DNA of 5,684 bases from an uncultured Clostridia bacterium (GCA_904397185.1 CAJFOL010000047.1:1-5684), one strand, 5' to 3'; shown: positions 1-5,314, counted from the first letter of the stretch. Translations and numbers: made by a program. Notes: a model not told the origin generated them from the letters alone.

Positions 1-69
1 AAATATTGTCCAAAATTCTTGTAAATATAAGCAAAACGAGAATAAGCACAAAAAATTTACTATAAATGA

Positions 70-97
70 TTGACTATTTTTAAAAAATGTTTATAAT
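70..97 (+). promoter_or_regulatory. Promoter of the secG-rnr operon
   Basis: A TTGACT -35 box (70-75) and a perfect TATAAT -10 box (92-97) are separated by 16 bases, matching the housekeeping sigma-A consensus closely. The predicted start near position 104 gives a leader of about 65 bases before the first gene at 169. The leader has an imperfect hairpin (109-116 with 124-131, one mismatch) that is not followed by a T-run, so it does not look like an attenuator. Assignment is by consensus only; in such AT-rich DNA chance matches occur, but this is the best site upstream of the operon. Confidence 0.65.
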
Positions 98-168
98 AGA
101 ATAAGTAGCACCCTTTAAAAACAAAAGAGTGTAAACTTAATTTCTTTTACAAAATATAAAGGAGAGAT

Positions 169-423
169 ATGAGGAGTTTACTTTGCAGTTTTCTCGACGA
201 TTGGGGACGAGATATTGGAGATGGACTTGGGCGAACTGGACTTATTATTTTTATAGTTGCCTTTGTTGTAATCATGCTCTTTATGCTTTACAACATATTC
301 TTAGCGCAAATCTTCAAGCCAAGAGCGGACAGAAAATTTAAGATAAAGTGGGTGCAGTTTATATTTGTAATCATATTAGCACTGTTTACGGTGTGGTTTT
401 GTATGATACTTTCAAATTTATGA
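169..423 (+). CDS. Small two-helix membrane protein, unknown function
   Basis: This 84-residue protein is not recognised. It has a short N-terminal segment with acidic and basic residues (1-22, including DDWGRDIGDG), a hydrophobic helix at about 23-48, a short basic loop (KPRADRKFKIK, about 50-60) and a second helix at about 61-82. The basic loop suggests both ends face outward, by the positive-inside rule. AAAGGAG at 158-164 lies only 4 bases before the ATG, which is short but workable. It is the first gene of the operon, 21 bases upstream of secG, and its size and two-helix layout resemble SecG. It lacks SecG motifs, so I do not call it a SecG paralogue. A role at the translocon would be inference from position alone. 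The reading frame is very likely real given its RBS, hydrophobic pattern and tight spacing. Confidence 0.75.
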   Translation: MRSLLCSFLDDWGRDIGDGLGRTGLIIFIVAFVVIMLFMLYNIFLAQIFKPRADRKFKIKWVQFIFVIILALFTVWFCMILSNL

Positions 424-444
424 TACTAAAAAAGGAGACTTATT

Positions 445-753
445 ATGAACGACGAACTTGTCAGTGACTTTTGGGCGAGTGCCTTACCTATAGTGCGATA
501 TGTTTTATTTGGAATAATCATTGCCTGTGCGATAGTTATGATAGTGACAACACTTATGCAGTCAAACGACTCATCAAAGAGCCTTGATGCATTTACTGGG
601 GTTAGCCAAGAGAGTTATTATGCAAAGAACAAAGGTGCATCTCGTGATGCAATCTTAAAGAGAATTACAATTGCAATGGCTGTAATCATATTTGTATGCA
701 TTATTCTCTTCTTTGTGACCGAACTATTTATCGCCCCAACAACAGGGGAATAG
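445..753 (+). CDS. secG: Preprotein translocase subunit SecG
   Basis: SecG is the small accessory subunit of the SecYEG channel in the cytoplasmic membrane and assists SecA-driven protein export. This 102-residue protein shows the family layout: a first membrane helix (about 14-38) ending in the LMQS stretch at 37-40, a polar cytoplasmic loop (41-68), and a second helix (about 72-96) introduced by ILKRIT. The usual glycine-rich loop (GLSGAFGGG-like) is largely replaced by DSSKSLDAFTG, so it is a divergent member. It is also longer than the common 70-80 residues. AAAGGAG at 431-437 sits 7 bases before the ATG. Position just upstream of rnr, smpB and ssrA is the usual Firmicutes secG location and strengthens the call. 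Its TAG stop is one base from the rnr start, suggesting translational coupling. Confidence 0.85.
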   Translation: MNDELVSDFWASALPIVRYVLFGIIIACAIVMIVTTLMQSNDSSKSLDAFTGVSQESYYAKNKGASRDAILKRITIAMAVIIFVCIILFFVTELFIAPTTGE

Positions 754-754
754 T

Positions 755-2848
755 ATGCAGGCGAAAAAGGTAATTTTAGAATTGCTTTCAAAAGATGGTT
801 TGTCTTATTCTTCGACAAGCAATCTTTTTTATTTTATAGCAAATACCTACCATTTAGATATTGAAGATGTCAAAAGGCAGTTTGCAAAACTTGAAAAAGA
901 TGGCGATATTTTTGAGATTAAGCCTGGCAAGTGGGTGGCACTTCCAACAAACGAGTATGTCAAAGGGACTTTCATTGGCAATGCACGAGGCTACGGCTTT
1001 TGTCAAATAGACAATTCGGACGAAGAGGATATATTTATTGCTGGCAACAGCCAAAACGGAGCGATTGATGGTGACCGTGTTATTGTCAAAGTGTTATCTC
1101 AAACAGACGAGGGCAGTGACGGTAAAGTTGTGAAGATAATAAAGCCTGTCACCAAACTTGTAGGTGTAGTTGAGAGGGTTGGCGGAAATCTATTTGTGGA
1201 ACCAGACAATAACCACATACCTTGCAAAGTTAAGTTGTTAAAAGGCGGACTTAAAGCAAAAGAGGATGACAGAGTTGTGGTAGAACTCTCTCGTAAAAAT
1301 GAAAACCTTGGCGGAGTGGTTATTGAGGTACTTGGCAAGTCAGACGATGTAAAAGCCTGCGAACTTGCCATAATTCGTGACCATAACCTATACGAGACTT
1401 TTACAGCAGAGGTGCTTGAAGAGGTCAAAAAACTTCCAATGGAGGTCAAGGACTATCAGAAAAAGGGGAGAGTTGACTTGACAGACAAGGTTACATTTAC
1501 GATAGATGGCGAGGATGCCAAGGACCTTGACGATGCGGTGTCAATTGAAAGGATAGAGAACGGCTATATTTTGGGTGTCCACATTGCAGACGTTGGCGAA
1601 TACGTCAAATATGATACCCTTGTTGACGAAGAGGCATTTAACCGCGGAACAAGTGTTTACTTTCCAACTTCGGTACTTCCTATGCTTCCAAAGGAACTAT
1701 CCAACGGCATATGTTCGCTCAATGAAAACGTTGAGAGATTGACACTATCTTGCATAATGACACTTGACGAAGATGCAAATGTCGTATCACACAAGATTTG
1801 TGAAAGTGTTATAAAAAGTAGGGCAAGACTTAACTATACAAATGTTTACAAAGTGCTGTGCGGAGAAAAGGCGGACGAAAAGACAGAGAGTGTTAAAGAA
1901 GAACTTTTCCTCATGCACGAGATATCAAAGAAAATTCAAGAGAAGAAAAAACGTGACGGCTCACTCGACTTTGAGGTTCCAGAGGTTCAATTCATATTTG
2001 ACGAGAATGGCATGGCGGTCGACTTTGAAAAACGAGAGCGAAACGATGCACATAGACTTATTGAGGACTTTATGGTGCTTGCAAATCAGACGGTAGCCAA
2101 AGAGTACTGCGATAATGACCTGCCTTTTGTTTACCGTGTTCACGAAAGTCCACGAAAAGAAAAGACAGAAAGTGTTATAGAATATATGAAAGGGCTTGGG
2201 ATAAAGACCCCAGGAATCCCAGAAGAGATAACACCAAAGTATTATCAAAGCCTTATCAAACTCTGTGAAAATCAGCCATATACCGAAACAGTCAACAAGG
2301 TTATCCTTCGCTCAATGCAAAAGGCGAGATATACCAACCAGTGCCTAGGACACTTTGGACTTGCTCTCAAATACTATTGTCACTTTACCTCTCCTATTAG
2401 ACGATACCCTGACCTTACCATTCATCGTATCATCAAGGAGAATTTGCATAAAGGTATCCATGGGGCAAGAAAAGAGGAACTTGACGACTTCGCCTTTGAG
2501 GCAGGCGAGCAATCAAGTTTGACTGAAAAAAATGCTGACAAGTGCGAACGTGAAGTTGACGATTTATGGAAAGCATACCTAATGAGAGATAGGGTCGGAG
2601 AAGAGTTCGAGGGTGTGGTGTCCTCTGTCACCAATTTTGGTATATTTGTTGAACTTCCAAACACCGTTGAGGGTATGATAAAGGTTGAAGACCTGCCAGA
2701 CAGCGGATTTTTGCTATTTGAAAAACAACTTAAACTCAAAGGACAAAAACTTGTCTTCTCAGTCGGTGATAAGGTGGTTGTAAAACTGACTGCATCCAAC
2801 ATTTATACTAGAAAAATTGACTTTGAGTTTGTAAAGTTTGTCAAATAA
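755..2848 (+). CDS. rnr: Ribonuclease R (3'-5' exoribonuclease)
   Basis: RNase R degrades structured RNA processively from the 3' end. It helps clear defective mRNA during trans-translation and takes part in rRNA and tmRNA quality control. The 697 residues show the full RNB-family layout: N-terminal winged-helix-like segment (about 1-65), two cold-shock domains (about 68-130 and 133-195), the RNB catalytic domain (about 235-565) and a C-terminal S1 domain (about 614-692). The magnesium-binding motif DGEDAKDLDD lies at 251-260; D251, D257, D259 and D260 match the four catalytic aspartates of E. coli RNase R. HIADVGEYV (276-284), FVYRVHE (458-464) and HFTSPIRRYPDLTIHR (543-558) are further signature stretches. 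The long Lys-rich tail of the E. coli enzyme is absent. AGGGGA at 744-749 lies 5 bases before the ATG and overlaps the end of secG. Downstream smpB and ssrA belong to the same pathway. Confidence 0.97.
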   Translation: MQAKKVILELLSKDGLSYSSTSNLFYFIANTYHLDIEDVKRQFAKLEKDGDIFEIKPGKWVALPTNEYVKGTFIGNARGYGFCQIDNSDEEDIFIAGNSQNGAIDGDRVIVKVLSQTDEGSDGKVVKIIKPVTKLVGVVERVGGNLFVEPDNNHIPCKVKLLKGGLKAKEDDRVVVELSRKNENLGGVVIEVLGKSDDVKACELAIIRDHNLYETFTAEVLEEVKKLPMEVKDYQKKGRVDLTDKVTFTIDGEDAKDLDDAVSIERIENGYILGVHIADVGEYVKYDTLVDEEAFNRGTSVYFPTSVLPMLPKELSNGICSLNENVERLTLSCIMTLDEDANVVSHKICESVIKSRARLNYTNVYKVLCGEKADEKTESVKEELFLMHEISKKIQEKKKRDGSLDFEVPEVQFIFDENGMAVDFEKRERNDAHRLIEDFMVLANQTVAKEYCDNDLPFVYRVHESPRKEKTESVIEYMKGLGIKTPGIPEEITPKYYQSLIKLCENQPYTETVNKVILRSMQKARYTNQCLGHFGLALKYYCHFTSPIRRYPDLTIHRIIKENLHKGIHGARKEELDDFAFEAGEQSSLTEKNADKCEREVDDLWKAYLMRDRVGEEFEGVVSSVTNFGIFVELPNTVEGMIKVEDLPDSGFLLFEKQLKLKGQKLVFSVGDKVVVKLTASNIYTRKIDFEFVKFVK

Positions 2849-2940
2849 AAAGTTTTAAGTGTTTTTATAAAGTTTACATTTTTATGACAAAAATTTTTAA
2901 GAACAGTTGAAAAAAGTTTTGAGTTTTATATAAAGAGTTT
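2847..2940 (+). repeat. Imperfect direct repeat downstream of rnr
   Basis: The segments 2847-2875 and 2911-2940 are near copies. Each starts AAAAAGTTTT, continues with an (A/G)AGT-T-rich stretch into TATAAAG, and ends in TTT, with a few substitutions and small gaps. The first copy overlaps the rnr stop codon. Copy start points are 64 bases apart. The DNA here is very AT-rich, which raises the chance of accidental similarity. No function can be assigned. Confidence 0.4.
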
Positions 2941-2945
2941 GTTAG

Positions 2946-2993
2946 ATATTGACTTGTGACTATAAAAAAGTTGCTTGTCAATATTTTTTATAG
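2946..2993 (+). terminator. Candidate terminator or pseudoknot after rnr
   Basis: ATATTGAC (2946-2953) pairs perfectly with GTCAATAT (2977-2984), followed at once by a run of T to 2989, so the fold resembles a rho-independent terminator 97 bases past the rnr stop. The 23-base loop is longer than usual and the stem has only three G-C-type pairs. A second pairing interleaves with the first: CTATAAAAAA (2960-2969) with TTTTTTATAG (2984-2993). The order of the four arms is that of an H-type pseudoknot. The A/T-only core of the second stem could be accidental. It may end the secG-rnr transcript or protect its 3' end against exonucleases. Confidence 0.4.
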
Positions 2994-3082
2994 CAAAAAG
3001 TCCGCTTTTTTGACAGTAAAAATTAAAAATTTAGTTGAATTTATTATGTTTTTTATATAAAAATAGTATATAATATATATTA

Positions 3083-3206
3083 ATAACACTGAAAATTGAA
3101 AAAAAACGTTAAAAAATGTGCAAAAATCACAAAAAAATGCAAAAAAGTCGAGATTTTATCAACTTTTTTTAAATAGGGTATTGAAAAAGTTGAAAATCAG
3201 TGTTAT
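3083..3206. repeat. Distant 10-base inverted repeat ending at the smpB -10 box
   Basis: ATAACACTGA at 3083-3092 is the exact reverse complement of TCAGTGTTAT at 3197-3206. The right arm covers the TG extension and the first bases of the smpB -10 box. The arms are 104 bases apart. This could be a pair of operator half-sites bridged by a looping regulator or only chance, since a 10-base match in AT-rich DNA is not rare. Confidence 0.35.
3152..3198. repeat. Inverted repeat overlapping the smpB promoter
   Basis: GATTTT (3152-3157) plus CAACTTTTT (3160-3168) is complementary to AAAAAGTTGAAAATC at 3184-3198, giving 15 paired positions interrupted only by a two-base bulge (3158-3159). The 15-base centre is 3169-3183. 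The right arm overlaps the -35 box and the -35/-10 spacer of the smpB promoter. The repeat lies upstream of the predicted transcription start, so it would act as a DNA site (operator-like) unless the DNA is transcribed by read-through from rnr. There is no T-run after it, so it is not a terminator for the + strand. Confidence 0.55.
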
Positions 3207-3209
3207 AAT
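3181..3209 (+). promoter_or_regulatory. Promoter of smpB-ssrA, extended -10
   Basis: TTGAAA (3181-3186) and TATAAT (3204-3209) are separated by exactly 17 bases, and the -10 box is preceded by TGT (3201-3203), which forms an extended -10 element. This is the strongest promoter in the window. The expected start of transcription, about 7 bases after the -10 box, falls around 3216-3218, directly before the smpB ATG at 3219. The same promoter is likely to serve ssrA, which has no clear promoter of its own. Confidence 0.75.
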
Positions 3210-3218
3210 AGGGGCGAG

Positions 3219-3662
3219 ATGAAGATAATAGCAAACAATAAAAAGGCATATCATAATTTCTTCGTTTCAGACTTGCTTGAAGCGGGCATTGAACTAAAAG
3301 GCGGAGAGATAAAGTCGGTTGCAAACGGCAAAGTCAGTCTTAGTGACAGTTTCGTGACCATCAAAAACGGCGAGGCATACCTAAGAAATTGTTACATTGC
3401 ACCAACTGACAATTCAAATCCAAATGATAGTGATTGCAAGCGGACAAGAAAACTGCTTTTGCATAAAGAAGAAATACTTAAACTAGAGAAAAAAACTCAA
3501 GAAAAAGGCTACTCAATTGTTCCAACAAAGATTTATATGATCAAGGGTAAGGCTAAAGTTGAGATTGGACTCGGAAAAGGTAAAAAACTTTATGACAAAA
3601 GACAAACCCTGAAGGATAGGGCAGTCCGAAGGGAAATCGACCGAGCAGTTAAAACCCATTAA
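3219..3662 (+). CDS. smpB: SsrA-binding protein SmpB
   Basis: SmpB binds the tRNA-like domain of tmRNA, delivers it to stalled ribosomes and probes the empty mRNA channel with its C-terminal tail. This 147-residue protein is full length for a Firmicutes SmpB. The family stretches are in order: IANNKKAYHNFF (4-15), EAGIELKGGEIKS (21-33), KRTRKLLLHKEEI (74-86), GYSIVPTKIY (97-106), KVEIGLGKGKKLYDKR (113-128) and a basic C-terminal helix (LKDRAVRREIDRA, 131-143). The start fits the family, whose conserved part begins at IA-NKKA, so a later start is unlikely. There is no good Shine-Dalgarno: only AGGGG at 3210-3214, which would lie upstream of the predicted transcription start. The mRNA may therefore be leaderless. 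ssrA follows after 15 bases, a common and functionally sensible pairing. Confidence 0.97.
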   Translation: MKIIANNKKAYHNFFVSDLLEAGIELKGGEIKSVANGKVSLSDSFVTIKNGEAYLRNCYIAPTDNSNPNDSDCKRTRKLLLHKEEILKLEKKTQEKGYSIVPTKIYMIKGKAKVEIGLGKGKKLYDKRQTLKDRAVRREIDRAVKTH

Positions 3663-3771
3663 TCCCTTGACACGTTTGGGGGCGTTATTGGTTTCGACGG
3701 GGAGCATTGGTCAAAATGTAAAGCATGTGGTGGACGTTCTTGCACCTAAAAAAAGGACAGCGAAAATAAAC

Positions 3772-3825
3772 GCAAACAACAATGTAGTTCGTATGGACAC
3801 TCCTAGCCTTGCTATGGCTGCCTAA
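3772..3825 (+). other. tmRNA tag-peptide reading frame
   Basis: The resume codon GCA at 3772 follows the typical AAAATAAAC context. The frame reads ANNNVVRMDTPSLAMAA and ends at TAA (3823-3825). With the alanine carried by the tRNA-like domain the full tag would be 18 residues. The ending LAMAA fits the hydrophobic-AA C-terminus recognised by ClpXP-type proteases, and the ANN start fits the usual A-N/D-rich beginning. Seventeen encoded codons is long compared with the 10 of E. coli. The frame is clear because the other two frames near the resume site hit stops or do not end in AA. Confidence 0.88.
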
Positions 3826-3960
3826 TCGGACAAAAAAATCTTTAAGACTGACAATTTCGGTCTAACTCGAATATAATCTCACCAAATTATATTATGAGTT
3901 CATAAAAACGGTGCTCTGTAAGTAATCTCGTCTAAAATTGCTTATAAAAACAAGACTATG

Positions 3961-4011
3961 CTGTTAAAATTTTGTTTATGTTATGTTTAACAGCGAAAAT
4001 TTAACATAAAC
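3961..4011 (+). other. Last tmRNA pseudoknot with two perfect stems
   Basis: CTGTTAAA (3961-3968) pairs with TTTAACAG (3986-3993). Within the loop, GTTTATGTTA (3974-3983) pairs with TAACATAAAC (4002-4011). The arms interleave, giving an H-type pseudoknot with stems of 8 and 10 uninterrupted Watson-Crick pairs. Its place just before the 3' strand of helix 2 matches the fourth pseudoknot of tmRNA. Confidence 0.8.
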
Positions 4012-4120
4012 TAAACATGTAGAAAAATTTTGAACAAGTTTTTCGGAAGCGGGTTCAATTCCCGCCGTCTCCACCAAAAAAACTGCTTTTCGATGACAAA
4101 ACAAAGCCAAAAATATAAAA

Positions 4121-4130
4121 AAGGAAGTGA
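4121..4130 (+). promoter_or_regulatory. Ribosome binding site that decides the 4136 start
   Basis: AAGGAAGTGA matches the extended anti-Shine-Dalgarno complement AAGGAGGTGA at 9 of 10 positions and ends 5 bases before the ATG at 4136. The in-frame GTG at 4127-4129 lies inside this element, so it is unlikely to be the start codon even though it gives a slightly longer frame. Confidence 0.85.
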
Positions 4131-4135
4131 AAATT

Positions 4136-5314
4136 ATGAGTTCAGTAATTATTACAGTAGTCGTTGTTCTTGGAATTATTGTAGCAGGAGGTTTTCTTCT
4201 TTACTTTATGGGCGACCTCTTCATGAGCCTTTCTCATAAGAAAAAGGATGAAAATACCATTGCTAAACGTCAAGAAGAACAAAACAAAGCCCTTGAAGAG
4301 AGAATTAATGCTCTTGAAAAGGCAGACGAAATCAAAAAAGACCCAGAAATTGCTACTATTCTTTATAATGGTGCAGTAGTTGAAGACTACAACCCTGACG
4401 AAGAAAAGGAAGAAGAGCAAGAAGCAACCGAAGAGGTTAGCGAAGAGGAAGAAACTGAGGAGCTAGAGACGAGCGAAGAGCCAACCGAAGAAACAAATGA
4501 AGAGACCTCAGAAGAGACCGAAGAGGAAGACGATACAACTGAGTTTATCCGTCAACGTCGTATGGAACTTATGGAAAGACTTGCAAGAATGCAGGCTCAA
4601 GAGGAAGAAGAGCCAACTGAAGAGGAAGATGCTGTTGACTTAACAGATTCAAATGAGGAAGAGACAACCGAAGAGACTACAGAGGAAACAGAAGAGACTG
4701 AGGAAACTCCAGAAGAACCTGAGGCTGAAGAGACAACTGAGACAACTGAAGAAACTACAAAAGAGAGCGAAGAGGAAGAGCCAAAGACTGAAGATGCAGA
4801 CAAGGTGGCTGTATACGAAGAGGCTAAGGGTGATGTAAATGCTCTTGCATCAGCCATGACTTTAGACGAACTTGAGGCAAAACTTGCAGAGGAGCAAGAA
4901 AAACTCAAAGCCAATGAGAAGGAACTTCGTAAGTGCAAGAAAGAGTTTATCCCACTTAGAAGAGTTAAGAGAACACTTGAAAGTGATGAGAAGAAACTTC
5001 GTAGAAAAGAGGCTCTTGTTGCTAAACAAAAAGTTGTACTTTATGGTGTAAACAACTATGCCGACATTGATGAAGAAAAGGCTAAGAAACTCGAAGAAGA
5101 CCTTGACCTTCTTGAAGGGCTCAAACTTTCTGTACAACACTGCGAAGAAGTTATGGAAAAGAACTCAGAAAGATACCCACTTCTTGAAAAGATATTCAAC
5201 CTTCTTTCATCACAAAACACAGAGATTAAAGAGGATATTAAGGAACTTCAAGAAGCAATTGACAGCCTAAAAGCAACTGACACCGATGATGATACAACCG
5301 CAGATGCTGAATAA
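4136..5314 (+). CDS. Membrane-anchored acidic coiled-coil protein, unknown function
   Basis: I do not recognise this 392-residue protein. It begins with one hydrophobic helix (about 4-30) and then HKKK (34-37), so by the positive-inside rule the rest is cytoplasmic. A charged helix, probably coiled coil, spans about 38-68. Two Glu/Thr-rich low-complexity blocks (about 87-135 and 156-221) flank a basic-amphipathic island, EFIRQRRMELMERLARMQAQ (136-155). The C-terminal part (about 243-300 and 313-380) is heptad-like and rich in Glu, Lys and Leu, ending in an Asp/Thr-rich tail. No enzyme motif is visible. The layout (outward N-terminus, one helix, acidic linker, cytoplasmic coiled coils) recalls membrane scaffolds such as EzrA or ZipA, but only in shape. 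It lies 59 bases after ssrA without an intervening terminator and ends before a terminator at 5486, so it may be transcribed with smpB-ssrA. The start at ATG 4136 is set by its ribosome binding site. Confidence 0.88.
   Translation: MSSVIITVVVVLGIIVAGGFLLYFMGDLFMSLSHKKKDENTIAKRQEEQNKALEERINALEKADEIKKDPEIATILYNGAVVEDYNPDEEKEEEQEATEEVSEEEETEELETSEEPTEETNEETSEETEEEDDTTEFIRQRRMELMERLARMQAQEEEEPTEEEDAVDLTDSNEEETTEETTEETEETEETPEEPEAEETTETTEETTKESEEEEPKTEDADKVAVYEEAKGDVNALASAMTLDELEAKLAEEQEKLKANEKELRKCKKEFIPLRRVKRTLESDEKKLRRKEALVAKQKVVLYGVNNYADIDEEKAKKLEEDLDLLEGLKLSVQHCEEVMEKNSERYPLLEKIFNLLSSQNTEIKEDIKELQEAIDSLKATDTDDDTTADAE
4394..4540 (+). repeat. First Glu/Thr low-complexity coding block
   Basis: Codons 87-135 of the acidic membrane protein are mainly GAA/GAG with interspersed Thr codons (ACT, ACA, ACC) and Ser. 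Short units of the type EE-T/S repeat irregularly. Codons are mixed, so it is not a pure microsatellite and the acidity seems to be selected at protein level. Confidence 0.75.
4649..4768 (+). repeat. Second Glu/Thr low-complexity coding block
   Basis: Codons 172-211 of the same protein are built of EETT, EET and EEP units (for example EETTEETTEETEETEETPEE), giving an irregular 9-12 base periodicity. Units are close enough to have spread by slippage or unequal exchange, so length variation between strains would be expected here. Confidence 0.75.

Larger units (their letters stand above)
2849..3218. other. AT-rich spacer between rnr and smpB
   Basis: This 370-base stretch has no credible coding frame. 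It is made largely of A- and T-runs, with a direct repeat at its left end, a foldable element at 2946-2993, and the smpB promoter with overlapping inverted repeats at its right end. A perfect TATAAT at 3069-3074 has no -35 box at a usable distance. A TTGACA at 3010-3015 likewise has no -10 partner. Confidence 0.7.
3678..4076 (+). ncRNA. ssrA: Transfer-messenger RNA (tmRNA)
   Basis: tmRNA acts as tRNA-Ala and as mRNA to release stalled ribosomes and add a degradation tag. The acceptor stem is GGGGGCG (3678-3684) with CGTCTCC (4066-4072), discriminator A and encoded CCA (4074-4076). The third pair is G-U (3680/4070), the identity mark for alanyl-tRNA synthetase. The T arm is GCGGG/CCCGC (4049-4053, 4061-4065) with loop TTCAATT. 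The conserved GGTTTCGACGGGG follows the acceptor strand. The long helix 2 is visible as 3711-3717/4027-4033 and 3723-3728/4015-4020. I can fold candidate pseudoknots at 3729-3758, around 3846-3862 (stem only), at 3919-3956 and at 3961-4011. Length is 399 bases in one piece, so it is not the permuted two-piece form. It begins 15 bases after smpB, has no own promoter or terminator that I can see, and probably needs RNase P and 3' trimming. Confidence 0.97.

Noticed and set aside
1099..1449. A 116-codon minus-strand frame inside rnr
   Set aside because: It lies wholly antisense to conserved RNase R domains, is Ser/Thr-rich as expected of an antisense shadow, and has no start signal.
2422..2802. 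A 126-codon minus-strand frame inside rnr
   Set aside because: It is antisense to the conserved end of the RNB domain and the S1 domain; the sense reading is unambiguous.
3010..3074. TTGACA (3010) and TATAAT (3069) as a promoter in the rnr-smpB spacer
   Set aside because: They are 53 bases apart, far beyond a workable spacing, and neither has a partner.
3667..3672. TTGACA as a -35 box for a separate ssrA promoter
   Set aside because: The matching -10 position falls inside the mature tmRNA and has no TATAAT-like sequence.
4049..4076. ssrA 3' end as an attachment site of an integrated element
   Set aside because: ssrA is a known integration target, but there is no integrase gene, and I saw no second copy of the 3' end in the window.
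4077..4107. GCTTT/AAAGC hairpin after tmRNA as a terminator
   Set aside because: It has only five pairs, a 13-base loop and no T-run.
4030..4239. A 69-codon frame on the + strand running from inside tmRNA into the next gene
   Set aside because: It covers the tmRNA T arm and acceptor stem and overlaps the well-supported acidic protein in another frame; it has no ribosome binding site.
4597..4938. A 113-codon minus-strand frame rich in Ser and Val
   Set aside because: It is the antisense of the Glu/Thr-rich block, whose biased codons keep the opposite strand open.
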